Position numbers and translations under genes: made by a program. A stretch of 64,000 nt of DNA from Clostridium manihotivorum. GTDB lineage: Bacteria; Bacillota; Clostridia; Clostridiales; Clostridiaceae. The notes under the pieces are model-generated. The model was given only the letters and a program-made list of their open reading frames with translations. It did no database searches and had not been told where the DNA came from. The DNA is taken from positions 5,969,776 to 6,033,775 of the forward strand of contig NZ_CP025746.1 in the NCBI RefSeq assembly GCF_004015185.1, in the 5' to 3' direction. Below are positions 52,072 through 60,396 of the stretch, piece after piece; positions within the stretch are counted from its first letter, which is position 1; every line of letters begins with the position of its first letter.

Positions 52072-53058
52072 TTAGGTAATAAAGTCATTAATTATTTCTT
52101 TGTATATATCTTCATTAATCTTTTCATCAAATAGACTTGGTGAATATTTAAGAAAATGTATATTATCCTTTCTGTTTACAAAGCTTTTTCTTATTTTAAA
52201 ATTCTCTTCATTAGATACTGAAGTAAACAAAATATTATAATTAAAATCTTTTACATAATTAGTCGTTTCATATGTTTCTATAAGCTCATAAGGCTTGCTT
52301 CCACTGCATAAAATTTTAATATTACAGCTTTTAAATATTGCTATATTCCCTTTATTTAAGCTTCCTAAATCAAAGATTTGATAGTTTACATCATTAGGAA
52401 ATTGCTTATTAGGATAGTATTCAACTCCTTTGTATCTATAATAATTTTCTACCTTTAAAAATTCATAATAAGCAGCTATTTCTTTTAAATGCCCACTGTC
52501 ATTAGCTTCTGTATAACTTACCTTAGCTCCAATATTAAATAAAAATCTTGCCATATTAAAAGCAGTTGTAGTTGTACCAACTCTTGATGATACTCCCGCA
52601 ACTGCTATTTTTATATTTTTATAATTAAATGTATACTGATTTTCATGAATTCCTTTTATGTTCCAATCTTCCTCTGTCTTTCCTATATTGCTTAAACATT
52701 TTAATATTTCATCTTTAATCTCTTGTATTTCTTTAGAAATTATAACGTTGTAGATTTTTTCTTCTATAAGCCTTGATATTATTTCGTCTTCTCTTTTTAA
52801 TCCTTCAGCAAAGATTATTATTCTTGAATCATACATGGCTTTAAAGGCTGTTATTGCTTCAATTATTTCATTTTCGGTATCTTTAAGAGCTTTTAAATCT
52901 ATAGCAAAATAAGAGTAGTGACTTAAATTTCTCATGTCATGAATTACAAACTTTTTTAAATAGAATTCCCCTGAAAGCTTTTTAATTACCATACCTTTTT
53001 CCTTAGATAAAAAATCCAATATTCCTATGTTTTCATTGCTTGATAGATACAAAAGCAC
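52072..53058 (-). CDS. CpaE/TadZ-like P-loop ATPase of the transfer region
   Basis: 328 residues from the GTG eight bases after AAGGGG. The N-terminal third has a receiver-like fold pattern (beta strands ending in IIIFAEG and VIIS). The C-terminal part has a deviant Walker A, IAVAGVSSRVGTTTTAFNMA (near 155), as in MinD/ParA-type CpaE and TadZ proteins that place Tad pili. The later conserved Asp motifs are weak (YQIFDLGSLNKGN). It overlaps a 54-codon membrane-protein gene upstream. Likely cytoplasmic positioning protein for the conjugation/pilus apparatus. Confidence 0.6.
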   Translation of the reverse strand: MLLYLSSNENIGILDFLSKEKGMVIKKLSGEFYLKKFVIHDMRNLSHYSYFAIDLKALKDTENEIIEAITAFKAMYDSRIIIFAEGLKREDEIISRLIEEKIYNVIISKEIQEIKDEILKCLSNIGKTEEDWNIKGIHENQYTFNYKNIKIAVAGVSSRVGTTTTAFNMARFLFNIGAKVSYTEANDSGHLKEIAAYYEFLKVENYYRYKGVEYYPNKQFPNDVNYQIFDLGSLNKGNIAIFKSCNIKILCSGSKPYELIETYETTNYVKDFNYNILFTSVSNEENFKIRKSFVNRKDNIHFLKYSPSLFDEKINEDIYKEIINDFIT

Positions 53059-53197
53059 TGCTCTCACCCCTTGCCACCTTATAGTCTGCTGGTATATCTA
53101 TAGGTTTGTGTTTAGGTTTATAAGTAAATAGTAAAATGACCCCTATAACCACAATTACAATATATATAAATAGCTCTATTAATAACTTCTTTTTCAA
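53033..53197 (-). CDS. Small single-pass membrane protein
   Basis: 54 residues from a TTG with GGGG eight bases upstream: MKKKLLIELF, then IYIVIVVIGVILLFTY as transmembrane helix, then KPKHKPIDIPADYKVARGES. It overlaps the start of the CpaE-like gene by 26 bases, so the two are coupled. The stretch after the helix resembles the start of a SAF/CpaB-like domain but is too short to call. Confidence 0.55.
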   Translation of the reverse strand: MKKKLLIELFIYIVIVVIGVILLFTYKPKHKPIDIPADYKVARGESSAFVSIKQ

Positions 53198-53217
53198 AGT
53201 ACTCTACCCCTTTCTAT

Positions 53218-54051
53218 TTATTGTTTACTGATTATCCAAAATGGACCTCCTGCATCTGCTCCTTTATTTGCTTCATTTAATACTATTGATAAATCCCACT
53301 TTTCTTCGCTTCTTGTCCTGCTTACTGGATCAGCAACTAAAATCTTTTTATCTGCTGTTACTCCCCTAAGCACAATAAAATGACCATTCCTTGTAAAATG
53401 TCCTTCTGCCATAATAGCAATTATAAGTTTACCCGCTGCAAGAGCATCTACTATCTTTTGTGGCTCACTTGAAGTGCAGCCTTCTACTTTAAGTCCAAAG
53501 TGTTTTGCCCCATTAGGTATTAACGTATGGTAAGAACCCACCCCTTCGCAGTAATAGCCTTTTTCATAAGACCATTGACTCATTTGAACTGGATCAACCT
53601 TTTTATCTGTAAGGCTTGACACAACTATAGCAAGAGAAGTCGGACCACAACCACTTCTTCCTATAGTACCTGTTTTTCCATAAGGCTTGTCCTTCCACCT
53701 TTCATCAGCTTGATTATAATAAAACACTTCTGTTACTCCATCTTTAAAAGATACTCCTGAAAAGTCTAATCCACTACTTTCTAAATAACTATTGTCATTA
53801 GAATTTATCAACTGTTCATATCCATACTGGCTTCTTATATTTTTAATCTGTGTTAACTCATTTCCAAAGAAAATGCTACTTAGCATTTCAAGTGGATTTG
53901 TAAGAATATATACAATAAAAGCCAAAATTAAAAGCACCGAAATAATCGGTGCCAGTGATATAAAAATTATTTTATTTCTGGTTTCATCATCTTTTGCAGC
54001 TTGAATTACTATTTTAGCAATTGTAGCTGCTGATTTCGGATCTAATAGCAT
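53218..54051 (-). CDS. C39-like cysteine peptidase of the conjugation apparatus
   Basis: 277 residues from ATG with GGAGG eight bases upstream. One transmembrane helix (about 29-56, IIFISLAPIISVLLILAFIV), then an extracellular peptidase_C39_2 domain: YYNQADERWKDKPYG, GRSGCGPTSLAIVVSSL (catalytic Cys), GHFIVLRGVTADKKILVADP (catalytic His, then Asp). Membrane-anchored peptidases of this kind are standard in Tn1549/CTn-type transfer modules, probably for opening or remodelling the cell wall or processing surface proteins. It begins after a terminator that ends the CBS-GGDEF transcript. Confidence 0.8.
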   Translation of the reverse strand: MLLDPKSAATIAKIVIQAAKDDETRNKIIFISLAPIISVLLILAFIVYILTNPLEMLSSIFFGNELTQIKNIRSQYGYEQLINSNDNSYLESSGLDFSGVSFKDGVTEVFYYNQADERWKDKPYGKTGTIGRSGCGPTSLAIVVSSLTDKKVDPVQMSQWSYEKGYYCEGVGSYHTLIPNGAKHFGLKVEGCTSSEPQKIVDALAAGKLIIAIMAEGHFTRNGHFIVLRGVTADKKILVADPVSRTRSEEKWDLSIVLNEANKGADAGGPFWIISKQ

Positions 54052-54081
54052 AGAACCCGCCTCCATTATTATTTTTAAACT

Positions 54082-54115
54082 AAAAAAGAAGGATTGAATT
54101 ATTACATATCCTTCT
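54082..54115 (-). terminator. Terminator of the CBS-GGDEF unit
   Basis: Arms AGAAGGAT and ATCCTTCT; TTTTTTAG follows on the minus strand. Confidence 0.8.
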
Positions 54116-54162
54116 CTAAACTAATATACAAATTGTTACTAGACTATAGATTTATTAAGATT

Positions 54163-55026
54163 TTATGCCGTTATACCTGTTTCAAAATCTTCAATAATAA
54201 TATGATCATTATTATTCTGTTTTGCTTTTGTTGATGCTAAACTTGCTACATTTACTAAATTTCTTATTGTTTCTATCCTATCGTCAATTATTCTGTCACT
54301 GAAATTACAACATGCTATGCCAACAGATGCTGAAACTGGAATATTATAAGGATAATTATAATCTTTTATTGCCGTTACTATTTTTTTAGAAAGAATTTTA
54401 CATTTATTCGCATTATATGTAGTCAAAATTGCAAATTCATCCCCTGCATATCTACATAAAAAATTATCTGGTTGTATATTTTTTTTAAGTAAATCTGCCA
54501 CAATTTTCAAAACTTTATCTCCATTTATGTGTCCAAACTTCTTATCAATATATCCAAAATTATTTAAATCTATAAATATTAATGAAACTTCTTTTCTTTG
54601 CTCTATTAAACTATTTATATTATAAAATAAATAATCGCTTTTATATAAACCCGTTAGTAAATCAATATGTCTTCCCAATTCTATCTTTAATTGACTTTTC
54701 GTAATAACCCCTACAACTTTACTATTATATTCTACAAATATTACATCTATGTTCTGATTAAAATCAAATAAATTTTTAATTTCCCATGTAGAGGTTTCTG
54801 AGCCTACGCAAATATATCTATTAGTCATAACATCCGCAACTATTCTGTTAGGATTTGCAATTCCTAATTCTCTTAAAGTTAAGACTCCCACTAACTTTTT
54901 CTTATCATAAACGGCAGAACACTCTATGTTATTTTGATAAAAAATCTCCTGAACTTTTTTTACTCCATCTAATACGTCTACTTTATAAAAATTTTTATCT
55001 ATTATATCTAAAACCCTTTGTATCAT
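54163..55026 (-). CDS. CBS-pair GGDEF protein (diguanylate cyclase)
   Basis: 287 residues. Two CBS motifs (about 1-120: VQEIFYQNNIECSAVYDKKK, LVGVLTLRELG; VIFVEYNSKVVGVITKSQL) precede a GGDEF domain (about 125-285): LLTGLYKSDYLFYNIN, FIDLNNFGYIDKKFGHINGD, and the active-site loop RYAGDEFAIL. The AGDEF form is used by active cyclases. No RxxD inhibitory site just before it. It would make c-di-GMP in response to a CBS ligand, often an adenosine nucleotide. It overlaps the upstream gene by 4 bases and has its own terminator, so it looks like a unit inserted in the transfer operon. Confidence 0.85.
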   Translation of the reverse strand: MIQRVLDIIDKNFYKVDVLDGVKKVQEIFYQNNIECSAVYDKKKLVGVLTLRELGIANPNRIVADVMTNRYICVGSETSTWEIKNLFDFNQNIDVIFVEYNSKVVGVITKSQLKIELGRHIDLLTGLYKSDYLFYNINSLIEQRKEVSLIFIDLNNFGYIDKKFGHINGDKVLKIVADLLKKNIQPDNFLCRYAGDEFAILTTYNANKCKILSKKIVTAIKDYNYPYNIPVSASVGIACCNFSDRIIDDRIETIRNLVNVASLASTKAKQNNNDHIIIEDFETGITA

Positions 55027-55373
55027 AAATCTATAGATTTGCTAACATTGATAGTTATATTAACTTGCGCCTTTATAATCATATCTTCATTAGCAATCCT
55101 TTCAACCTCCTCCATTATTATTGGAATAAGTTTATCTTGCGGAAGCATATTTAAGATAGTCCTTCTAACAACTATTGCTTCCACGCACTGATGTTCTATT
55201 TTAACTATTTCATATTGATCAGGAGATAATATATCTACCATTCTTCTAGCAGCCTCTGGACCTATTGGAGCTTTCTTACCAACAATTAATATGTCTTGCA
55301 TAGGAGGCATTTCAAACTCTGAAAATCTCATACTTATTTCAGCTTTTTTAGTTCCTTCTGATTTATATCCCAT
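55023..55373 (-). CDS. Hypothetical protein paired with the GGDEF gene
   Basis: 116 residues, not recognised. It contains VGKKAPIGPEAARRMVDILS, a central VEAIVVRRTIL and ends in alternating strand residues (AQVNITINVSKSIDL). ATGA overlap with the GGDEF gene implies joint expression, and 128 bases separate it from the VirB4 gene, room for its own promoter. The ATG has GGAAGGTGA upstream. It may be a sensor or partner of the cyclase. Confidence 0.6.
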   Translation of the reverse strand: MGYKSEGTKKAEISMRFSEFEMPPMQDILIVGKKAPIGPEAARRMVDILSPDQYEIVKIEHQCVEAIVVRRTILNMLPQDKLIPIIMEEVERIANEDMIIKAQVNITINVSKSIDL

Positions 55374-55501
55374 AAATATGTCACCTTCCTTAATTTCATA
55401 AACTATATTATCATAAATTGTCTAATTATTCTATTATTTTACTTGAAATTTATTTTATTGTCGATAAATTCCATAGTTTAATAATATTACTCTTATATTA
55501 T

Positions 55502-57340
55502 TTATCTTCCCCCAGCTTTCCCCATATACTCAAATTTATATTCAGGTATCTCAAACACAACATGAAGTCTTTTAGACCCAATCATGAATAAGGCATTGCC
55601 TCTCTTTTTACTTGCAAGAAGCTCTTCTTCTGCATCTGTTAAATTGTAAAGTTCCTTTGTTTCTTGTAAATTTCTGCCATCTGTACCCATTATGATTTTA
55701 AAGCAAGGTATATCAAGAAGTGCCTGTCCATACATTTTTATTTGTGGATCAAGAAAATCTACAACTGAATGGCTTATTATAGCAACTCCTGCTTCATATT
55801 TTCTTGCTCTCTTTTCAACATTTCTTAAAAATACTAGACTTTGAGGTACATTGGTATCAATCATAAGATAAGCTTCATCGCAGATTAACAATACTCTTTC
55901 ATTTCTATCTTTGCTCATCTCCTGCCAACACCAGGTAAGAATATTAAAATATTGAGTTCTTTTAATATTGTCATTAGTATTTTGTAAATCATGGGTATCA
56001 AGACAAATACATCTTGTGTTAGTCTTAATAGAGCTATATCCATTCCAAAGAAAAGAATCACTTCCCATGGCTATGTCTTTTAAAAGCAGAGCAAGGTCAT
56101 CATAAATATTGGCTTCACTTTCTTTTCTTGTTTTTTCTTTTTCCTTTGCTTTTTTATCTATCAAATTATAAAGGTCTAAAAATATAGGAAAATCCTCATT
56201 ATTTAATTGGTTTATATCTGTATCCCAAGTTATGCCAAAGTTATTATATAGCTCAATTAAGCAATCTTTAAGAATAGCTCTTTCTCTATCTGTTAAGGAT
56301 GGAATGTATAGACTAAAAAATATTTCTAAATTCTTAATATAAAGAGCCATATCACCCATACCTTGACCTTCATCTTTATAAACTTCATCATTATCATCTA
56401 CTGGTGTTGATCTTATTTGGAGTGGATTTATTCTTCCATTGCTGCCTCCACCTGCATTAATCCAATCTCCATTTAAAGCTTCGCATAGCTCTTTGTATTC
56501 TCTTTCTGGATCTACAAATATAATTTTAGTACCTTTCATATATTCAGATAAGGCTATATGCTTAACTGCTGTAGACTTTCCAACACCAGCTACTCCCATT
56601 ATAACCATGTTAGTGTTGGTTCTATCATTTCCCCTCTTCCAAGTATCCAGTATAATTAATCCGCCACTAGAATCTCTTCCAAAATAATAACCTGTTCCAT
56701 CATTATAACCGCTTGATGAAAAAGGAAATCCACCTACAAAGGTGGATAAAGGAACTATTCTGCTTACTATCTGCTCTATATTTTCATCTGAAGTATAAAA
56801 GGGTGAACAGTTTTTAAATGCCTGTTCTTGCAAGTTTGACAGGTTTCTTGGTTTACATTTACTCATGGCACAGGTACTTTCAGTTTTTCTGCAAACTTTA
56901 TTGAAATTTTCATCTTCTCTTGATATTGGCATAATGGTAATTCCCATAAGTCCAACAGTTTCACCGTTTTGATCTATTTGCACCATTATCTTTTCTCCAT
57001 CTAAAGCTGAACGTTCTGCCCTTTTCTGAGCTAGTGGATCTTTGGCACTTTCTGCTGCCCCACGACTTTGTATTACATTTCTTGAAAGACTTTCGATAAA
57101 AGAAGAATTATCAATAGGTTTAAAGGTTATACTGACAATAGTACTTGGTATATTAGTAATTTTAGAAAGCCATCCATAATCAACTTTTTGAGGATATTTA
57201 ACTATTCCATATACCTTTCCAGTATTTTCGCCTATAACTAAGCTGTTTCTTTTTATTTCTAGTCCCATTGGAGTAATTATATTTAGCAAAGATTTATTTA
57301 ATAAAATTTCTTGGTTTATGTTATTCTTATTTTTTATCAT
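55502..57340 (-). CDS. VirB4/TraE-type conjugation ATPase
   Basis: 612 residues from ATG with GGAG eight bases upstream; a GTG two codons earlier is too close. Walker A is IMGVAGVGKSTAVKH (near 255), with RDPEREY-like IIFVDPEREYKELC, Walker B LLICDEAYLMID and ISHSVVDFL. These are the features of the VirB4 C-terminal motor that powers the type IV secretion channel. The N-terminal pore-side domain is shorter than in classical VirB4, and the neighbouring 224-residue gene seems to carry the missing part. TKESTCAMSKC may bind metal. Cytoplasmic face of the membrane. Confidence 0.88.
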   Translation of the reverse strand: MIKNKNNINQEILLNKSLLNIITPMGLEIKRNSLVIGENTGKVYGIVKYPQKVDYGWLSKITNIPSTIVSITFKPIDNSSFIESLSRNVIQSRGAAESAKDPLAQKRAERSALDGEKIMVQIDQNGETVGLMGITIMPISREDENFNKVCRKTESTCAMSKCKPRNLSNLQEQAFKNCSPFYTSDENIEQIVSRIVPLSTFVGGFPFSSSGYNDGTGYYFGRDSSGGLIILDTWKRGNDRTNTNMVIMGVAGVGKSTAVKHIALSEYMKGTKIIFVDPEREYKELCEALNGDWINAGGGSNGRINPLQIRSTPVDDNDEVYKDEGQGMGDMALYIKNLEIFFSLYIPSLTDRERAILKDCLIELYNNFGITWDTDINQLNNEDFPIFLDLYNLIDKKAKEKEKTRKESEANIYDDLALLLKDIAMGSDSFLWNGYSSIKTNTRCICLDTHDLQNTNDNIKRTQYFNILTWCWQEMSKDRNERVLLICDEAYLMIDTNVPQSLVFLRNVEKRARKYEAGVAIISHSVVDFLDPQIKMYGQALLDIPCFKIIMGTDGRNLQETKELYNLTDAEEELLASKKRGNALFMIGSKRLHVVFEIPEYKFEYMGKAGGR

Positions 57341-57342
57341 TT

Positions 57343-57543
57343 TCACATCTCCACTTCATCTTCAAATTCATCCTCTATAAACTTATTTTCAGGCAATCGC
57401 TGAGGATTAATAGGTCTTCCAATTTCGTAGCTATCCATTATTTCTTTTCTATAAGCTTCTTCAGTTTCATAATAAATTGTTTCCATAACTTTACCTGTCA
57501 TAGAATAAAATTCAATCTTCCCATAATAATGTTTCTTTGCCAT
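57343..57543 (-). CDS. Small hypothetical protein of the transfer operon
   Basis: 66 residues: MAKKHYYGKIEFYSMTGKVM, and an acidic tail (FIEDEFEDEVEM). The ribosome binding site is AAGGG and it lies directly before the VirB4 gene. Beta-hairpin-like start, no membrane segment. Unknown function; position suggests a transfer accessory. Confidence 0.6.
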   Translation of the reverse strand: MAKKHYYGKIEFYSMTGKVMETIYYETEEAYRKEIMDSYEIGRPINPQRLPENKFIEDEFEDEVEM

Positions 57544-57563
57544 TTATAACTCACCCTTTTCCC

Positions 57564-58238
57564 TTAAAAAATAGGGATAGTGGCTTCAAACTCACTATCC
57601 TCAATATTTGTATAAGCTGGATTATTAATAAGATTACATAGCCTTACTATATCCTGCTGCTTTAAAATTTCACATTGTATATTTCCACTTTCAAGCTTTG
57701 ATTTAAATTCATAGCATCTTTTAGATATTTCTCTTTCTATATCTTCTTCATACCTTTCCCAAAGCATTATATAAAATTGCCTTTCAACAACTTCTCCAGA
57801 TAAGGCATAATTACTCATTACAAGCATTTCATTTCTTAGCAAATCCTTTTGCTTTTGATCTGAGCTATTTGAAATAATACCAGTATACTCATTTATAAGT
57901 AGCGAAATATCTACTGGTCTTGATACTGCTAAAAACTTATAAGGTTTTTGCTCACTTGAAAGTTCTGCTGTGAGAGTTTTACATAAAAGCTTTTTTTCTC
58001 TTTCTGATAACAAATCAATACTTATAGGATTAATTTTTATATACATGATAATGTAGCCATCTCGTGTATATAAATAGCGTTCTTTAATATCTTTTGCATT
58101 TACAAACTCATTAGCAGTTTTCTGCTCTTTATTTTCTGTAACCTTTGTCCTTATACTATTTTTCTTTAAAAATAGCAGTGTTAAACCTCCACAAATTAAA
58201 CATAGTAATAACATAACAATTGGTATAATAGGTTTCAT
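57564..58238 (-). CDS. Membrane-anchored VirB4 N-terminal-like (TrsE/TraC) protein
   Basis: 224 residues with one N-terminal helix (IVMLLLCLICGGLTLLFL, 7-24). The rest (about 45-215) resembles the N-terminal domain of VirB4/TraC proteins: YLYTRDGYIIMYIKI, FLAVSRPVDISLLI, FYIMLWERYEEDIEREI. No nucleotide-binding motif. It ends 20 bases before the next gene, which precedes the VirB4 motor. I read this as a split VirB4, with the membrane-side half on a separate polypeptide. Strong AGGAGG before ATG. Confidence 0.65.
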   Translation of the reverse strand: MKPIIPIVMLLLCLICGGLTLLFLKKNSIRTKVTENKEQKTANEFVNAKDIKERYLYTRDGYIIMYIKINPISIDLLSEREKKLLCKTLTAELSSEQKPYKFLAVSRPVDISLLINEYTGIISNSSDQKQKDLLRNEMLVMSNYALSGEVVERQFYIMLWERYEEDIEREISKRCYEFKSKLESGNIQCEILKQQDIVRLCNLINNPAYTNIEDSEFEATIPIF

Positions 58239-58248
58239 GGTGCACCTC

Positions 58249-58362
58249 CTATAGCTTTAATCCTTCTTTAATTCTTTCATGTTTTAATATTAATATCTTT
58301 TTTTCATAATCCTCATTTTTGCTATTCTTTAAGCAGTGCATATTATCTAAAATTCTAGTCAC
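58249..58362 (-). CDS. Possible small ORF between methylase and transfer genes
   Basis: 37 codons from a GTG overlapping the stop of the cytosine methylase gene (GTGA), or 30 from an internal ATG: MHCLKNSKNEDYEKKILILK, then HERIKEGLKL. It ends just before the AGGAGG of the next gene. Charged and helical. Coupled position is the only support. Confidence 0.35.
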   Translation of the reverse strand: MTRILDNMHCLKNSKNEDYEKKILILKHERIKEGLKL

Positions 58363-59423
58363 TCTACTCTTAATCTTGTGCCAATTTCATATACTATTGA
58401 AACGGTAACTGAATTACCAGCTTGCTTATATAACTGGCTATCTGAATTGACTGATTGTGCTTTATAATAAAATTCATCAGGAAATCCTTGCAATCTAAAA
58501 CATTCAAGAGGCGTAAGTTTTCTTATCGCCCCACCCAATAATATTCCATGTCTATCTTGTGTTGTTAAAGTAAACATTGGTTCATTTTCATTTTTAAATC
58601 TACGCCCATTTTGACGTTTTTTTAATCTTTCTGGGGTAAGAACAGCTCTTGGAATAACTAAAACTCCACTATTATCTGCAGCTTTATTTGTAATCCCAGA
58701 ATTATATCTTGCTTTTATACATCTTGCATTTTCAGTTACTTGAGGTTTTAAATTTAAGTCAACAAAATATAATCCTGTTTTTGCTCCTTGACCACCTCCA
58801 TGAGAAGTTAATGTTGTACTTAAACCATCTATACTGTATACCCTTTGTCCTTGTTTACCTCCTATAAGCTGCTTAAGAGTTTTTGGGTTGCAACTGATGA
58901 TAGGAAATATTTTTGTGAAACTTCTTCCTCTAATATGTGCAATAATGAACACTCTTTCACGGTTTTGTGGCACTCCGAAATCTTTGCTGTTAAGCAATTG
59001 CCATTCAGCATCATACCCCAATTCATAAAGTGTACTGAGGATGGTTTTAAAAGTCCTGCCTTGGTCATGCGATAGCAGTCCTTTGACATTTTCAAGAAGA
59101 AGAAGTGAAGGTTTTCTTTCATTAACCAATCTGGCAATTTCAAAGAACATAGTTCCTCTAATATCTTCAAATCCTCTCCTTTTTCCTGCAATTGAGAAAC
59201 TTTGACAAGGAAATCCTGCACAGAGCAATTCAAATTCGGGCATTTCTTTTGGATTGATTTTTCTGACATCATTAATAAACCACTCTCCTTCACAACTGTA
59301 CATAGCTCTATAACTTCTATCTGCAAATTTATCTACTTCGCAATGACCTACACATTCATGTCCAGCCAATTCAAGTCCTAATCTAAATCCGCCTATACCA
59401 CTAAACAAATCAATAAACTTCAA
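58359..59423 (-). CDS. Orphan DNA cytosine-C5 methyltransferase of the ICE backbone
   Basis: 354 residues with the C5 methylase blocks: IDLFSGIGGFRLGLE (I), CAGFPCQSFSIAG (IV, catalytic Cys), LLENVKGLLSHD (VI), QNRERVFIIAH (VIII), KLTPLECFRLQGFPD (IX) and QAGNSVTVSI (X). The target-recognition region is about 185-290. No nuclease gene adjoins it. ICEs of this type often carry such methylases next to DUF3846 and MT-A70 genes; they likely protect the element against restriction on entry. Confidence 0.9.
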   Translation of the reverse strand: MKFIDLFSGIGGFRLGLELAGHECVGHCEVDKFADRSYRAMYSCEGEWFINDVRKINPKEMPEFELLCAGFPCQSFSIAGKRRGFEDIRGTMFFEIARLVNERKPSLLLLENVKGLLSHDQGRTFKTILSTLYELGYDAEWQLLNSKDFGVPQNRERVFIIAHIRGRSFTKIFPIISCNPKTLKQLIGGKQGQRVYSIDGLSTTLTSHGGGQGAKTGLYFVDLNLKPQVTENARCIKARYNSGITNKAADNSGVLVIPRAVLTPERLKKRQNGRRFKNENEPMFTLTTQDRHGILLGGAIRKLTPLECFRLQGFPDEFYYKAQSVNSDSQLYKQAGNSVTVSIVYEIGTRLRVE

Positions 59424-59435
59424 GTATTCTCCCTC

Positions 59436-59813
59436 CTATAGCTCCATATCATCTTCATAATCTGGTACATAAATATCCATAAAAGCGGAGTCTTCTACTT
59501 CTTCCTGACAATAATACTCTGGTTCTCTAAACCTTTCATAGTATTTTGAAATCTGCTCATCTGTTAGTGAAATAGATTCTCCATCTTCATTAAAGCCGCA
59601 AAGAAAAAACGTACCAGCAATTATATCCCTGCCGATACGTCTATTTCCTTCAAGACCTCTTATTTTACCTTCTTCATTACAAACAAGGCTTGTATTATCA
59701 TCTAAATCTACCATTTCAATTGAGCCTCCAACTATCTCCTGCATAGGTTGTAAACCTTCTTCTATTTCTGCAACATAAGGCCTTATTTGAGGTTGAACTA
59801 TTAATACTCTCAT
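59436..59813 (-). CDS. DUF3846 protein
   Basis: 125 residues. MRVLIVQPQIRPYVAEIEEG, LQPMQEIVGGSIEMVDL and the later NRRIGRDIIAGTFFLCG are the DUF3846 pattern of small, acidic ICE and phage proteins of unknown function. The C-terminus is very acidic (YVPDYEDDMEL), as in DNA-mimic or anti-restriction proteins, though no such activity is shown. It sits between two DNA methylase genes. Confidence 0.75.
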   Translation of the reverse strand: MRVLIVQPQIRPYVAEIEEGLQPMQEIVGGSIEMVDLDDNTSLVCNEEGKIRGLEGNRRIGRDIIAGTFFLCGFNEDGESISLTDEQISKYYERFREPEYYCQEEVEDSAFMDIYVPDYEDDMEL

Positions 59814-59819
59814 AAGTTT

Positions 59820-60386
59820 TTACATCTCCTTTACTTTTTTAATACTTTCTCTAATATCTAAACCATCAATTTCATTACCAAGACAAACCCATCCTTCATG
59901 AGTTTCTCGTGCAAAGAGTTCAACTCTGGGTAAATCTCCACAAAGCTCAATTATTCTTTTCCTTACTTCCTCAGGTTTTTTACTATGCTTTTCAATAGGT
60001 AAATCTATAACTGAATGAACTGCTTTTGATATTCTTTTAGGGTGACCTTTAGTTCCAATTAGGCATATTTCCGGATTAGCTCTTGTCCAAAATCCCAGTC
60101 CCCAAAACCAATTTGGGCTTTTCTTATTTCTCTTTACCCAGCAAAACCCTAAAGTTTTATAAGTAAATCCCCATCTTTTCATAGTTTCAAGACCTACAAG
60201 TAAGTTAGGAAAAGTAACCCATAAAAATAAAATACAATCTTCCATAGCTAAACTTGCTACGTCAAGATTGTATATATCTTCATGACTCATAGTATTATAA
60301 TGATTTTCAGCAGATCTTCCTCTACCTTTTTTAGAATATACCTTATAGCTCCAAGGTGGATCAGCATAAATTATATTAAATCGCAT
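59820..60386 (-). CDS. MT-A70-family adenine N6 methyltransferase
   Basis: 188 residues from ATG (MRFNIIYADPPWSYKVYSKK) with AGGGTG upstream. The catalytic DPPW is at about 8-11; HYNTMSHEDI, CILFLWVT, LGFCWVKRNK and NPEICLIGTKGHP are the other family motifs. The MT-A70 group in phages and ICEs methylates adenine in DNA. It lies in an operon-like run with DUF3846 and the C5 methylase. Probable self-protection enzyme of the element. Confidence 0.88.
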   Translation of the reverse strand: MRFNIIYADPPWSYKVYSKKGRGRSAENHYNTMSHEDIYNLDVASLAMEDCILFLWVTFPNLLVGLETMKRWGFTYKTLGFCWVKRNKKSPNWFWGLGFWTRANPEICLIGTKGHPKRISKAVHSVIDLPIEKHSKKPEEVRKRIIELCGDLPRVELFARETHEGWVCLGNEIDGLDIRESIKKVKEM

Positions 60387-60396
60387 AAGTTTCACC

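Noticed and set aside
58862..59326. 154-codon minus-strand ORF inside the C5 methylase gene
   Set aside because: Same-strand alternative frame of a clearly real methylase; no independent start signal.
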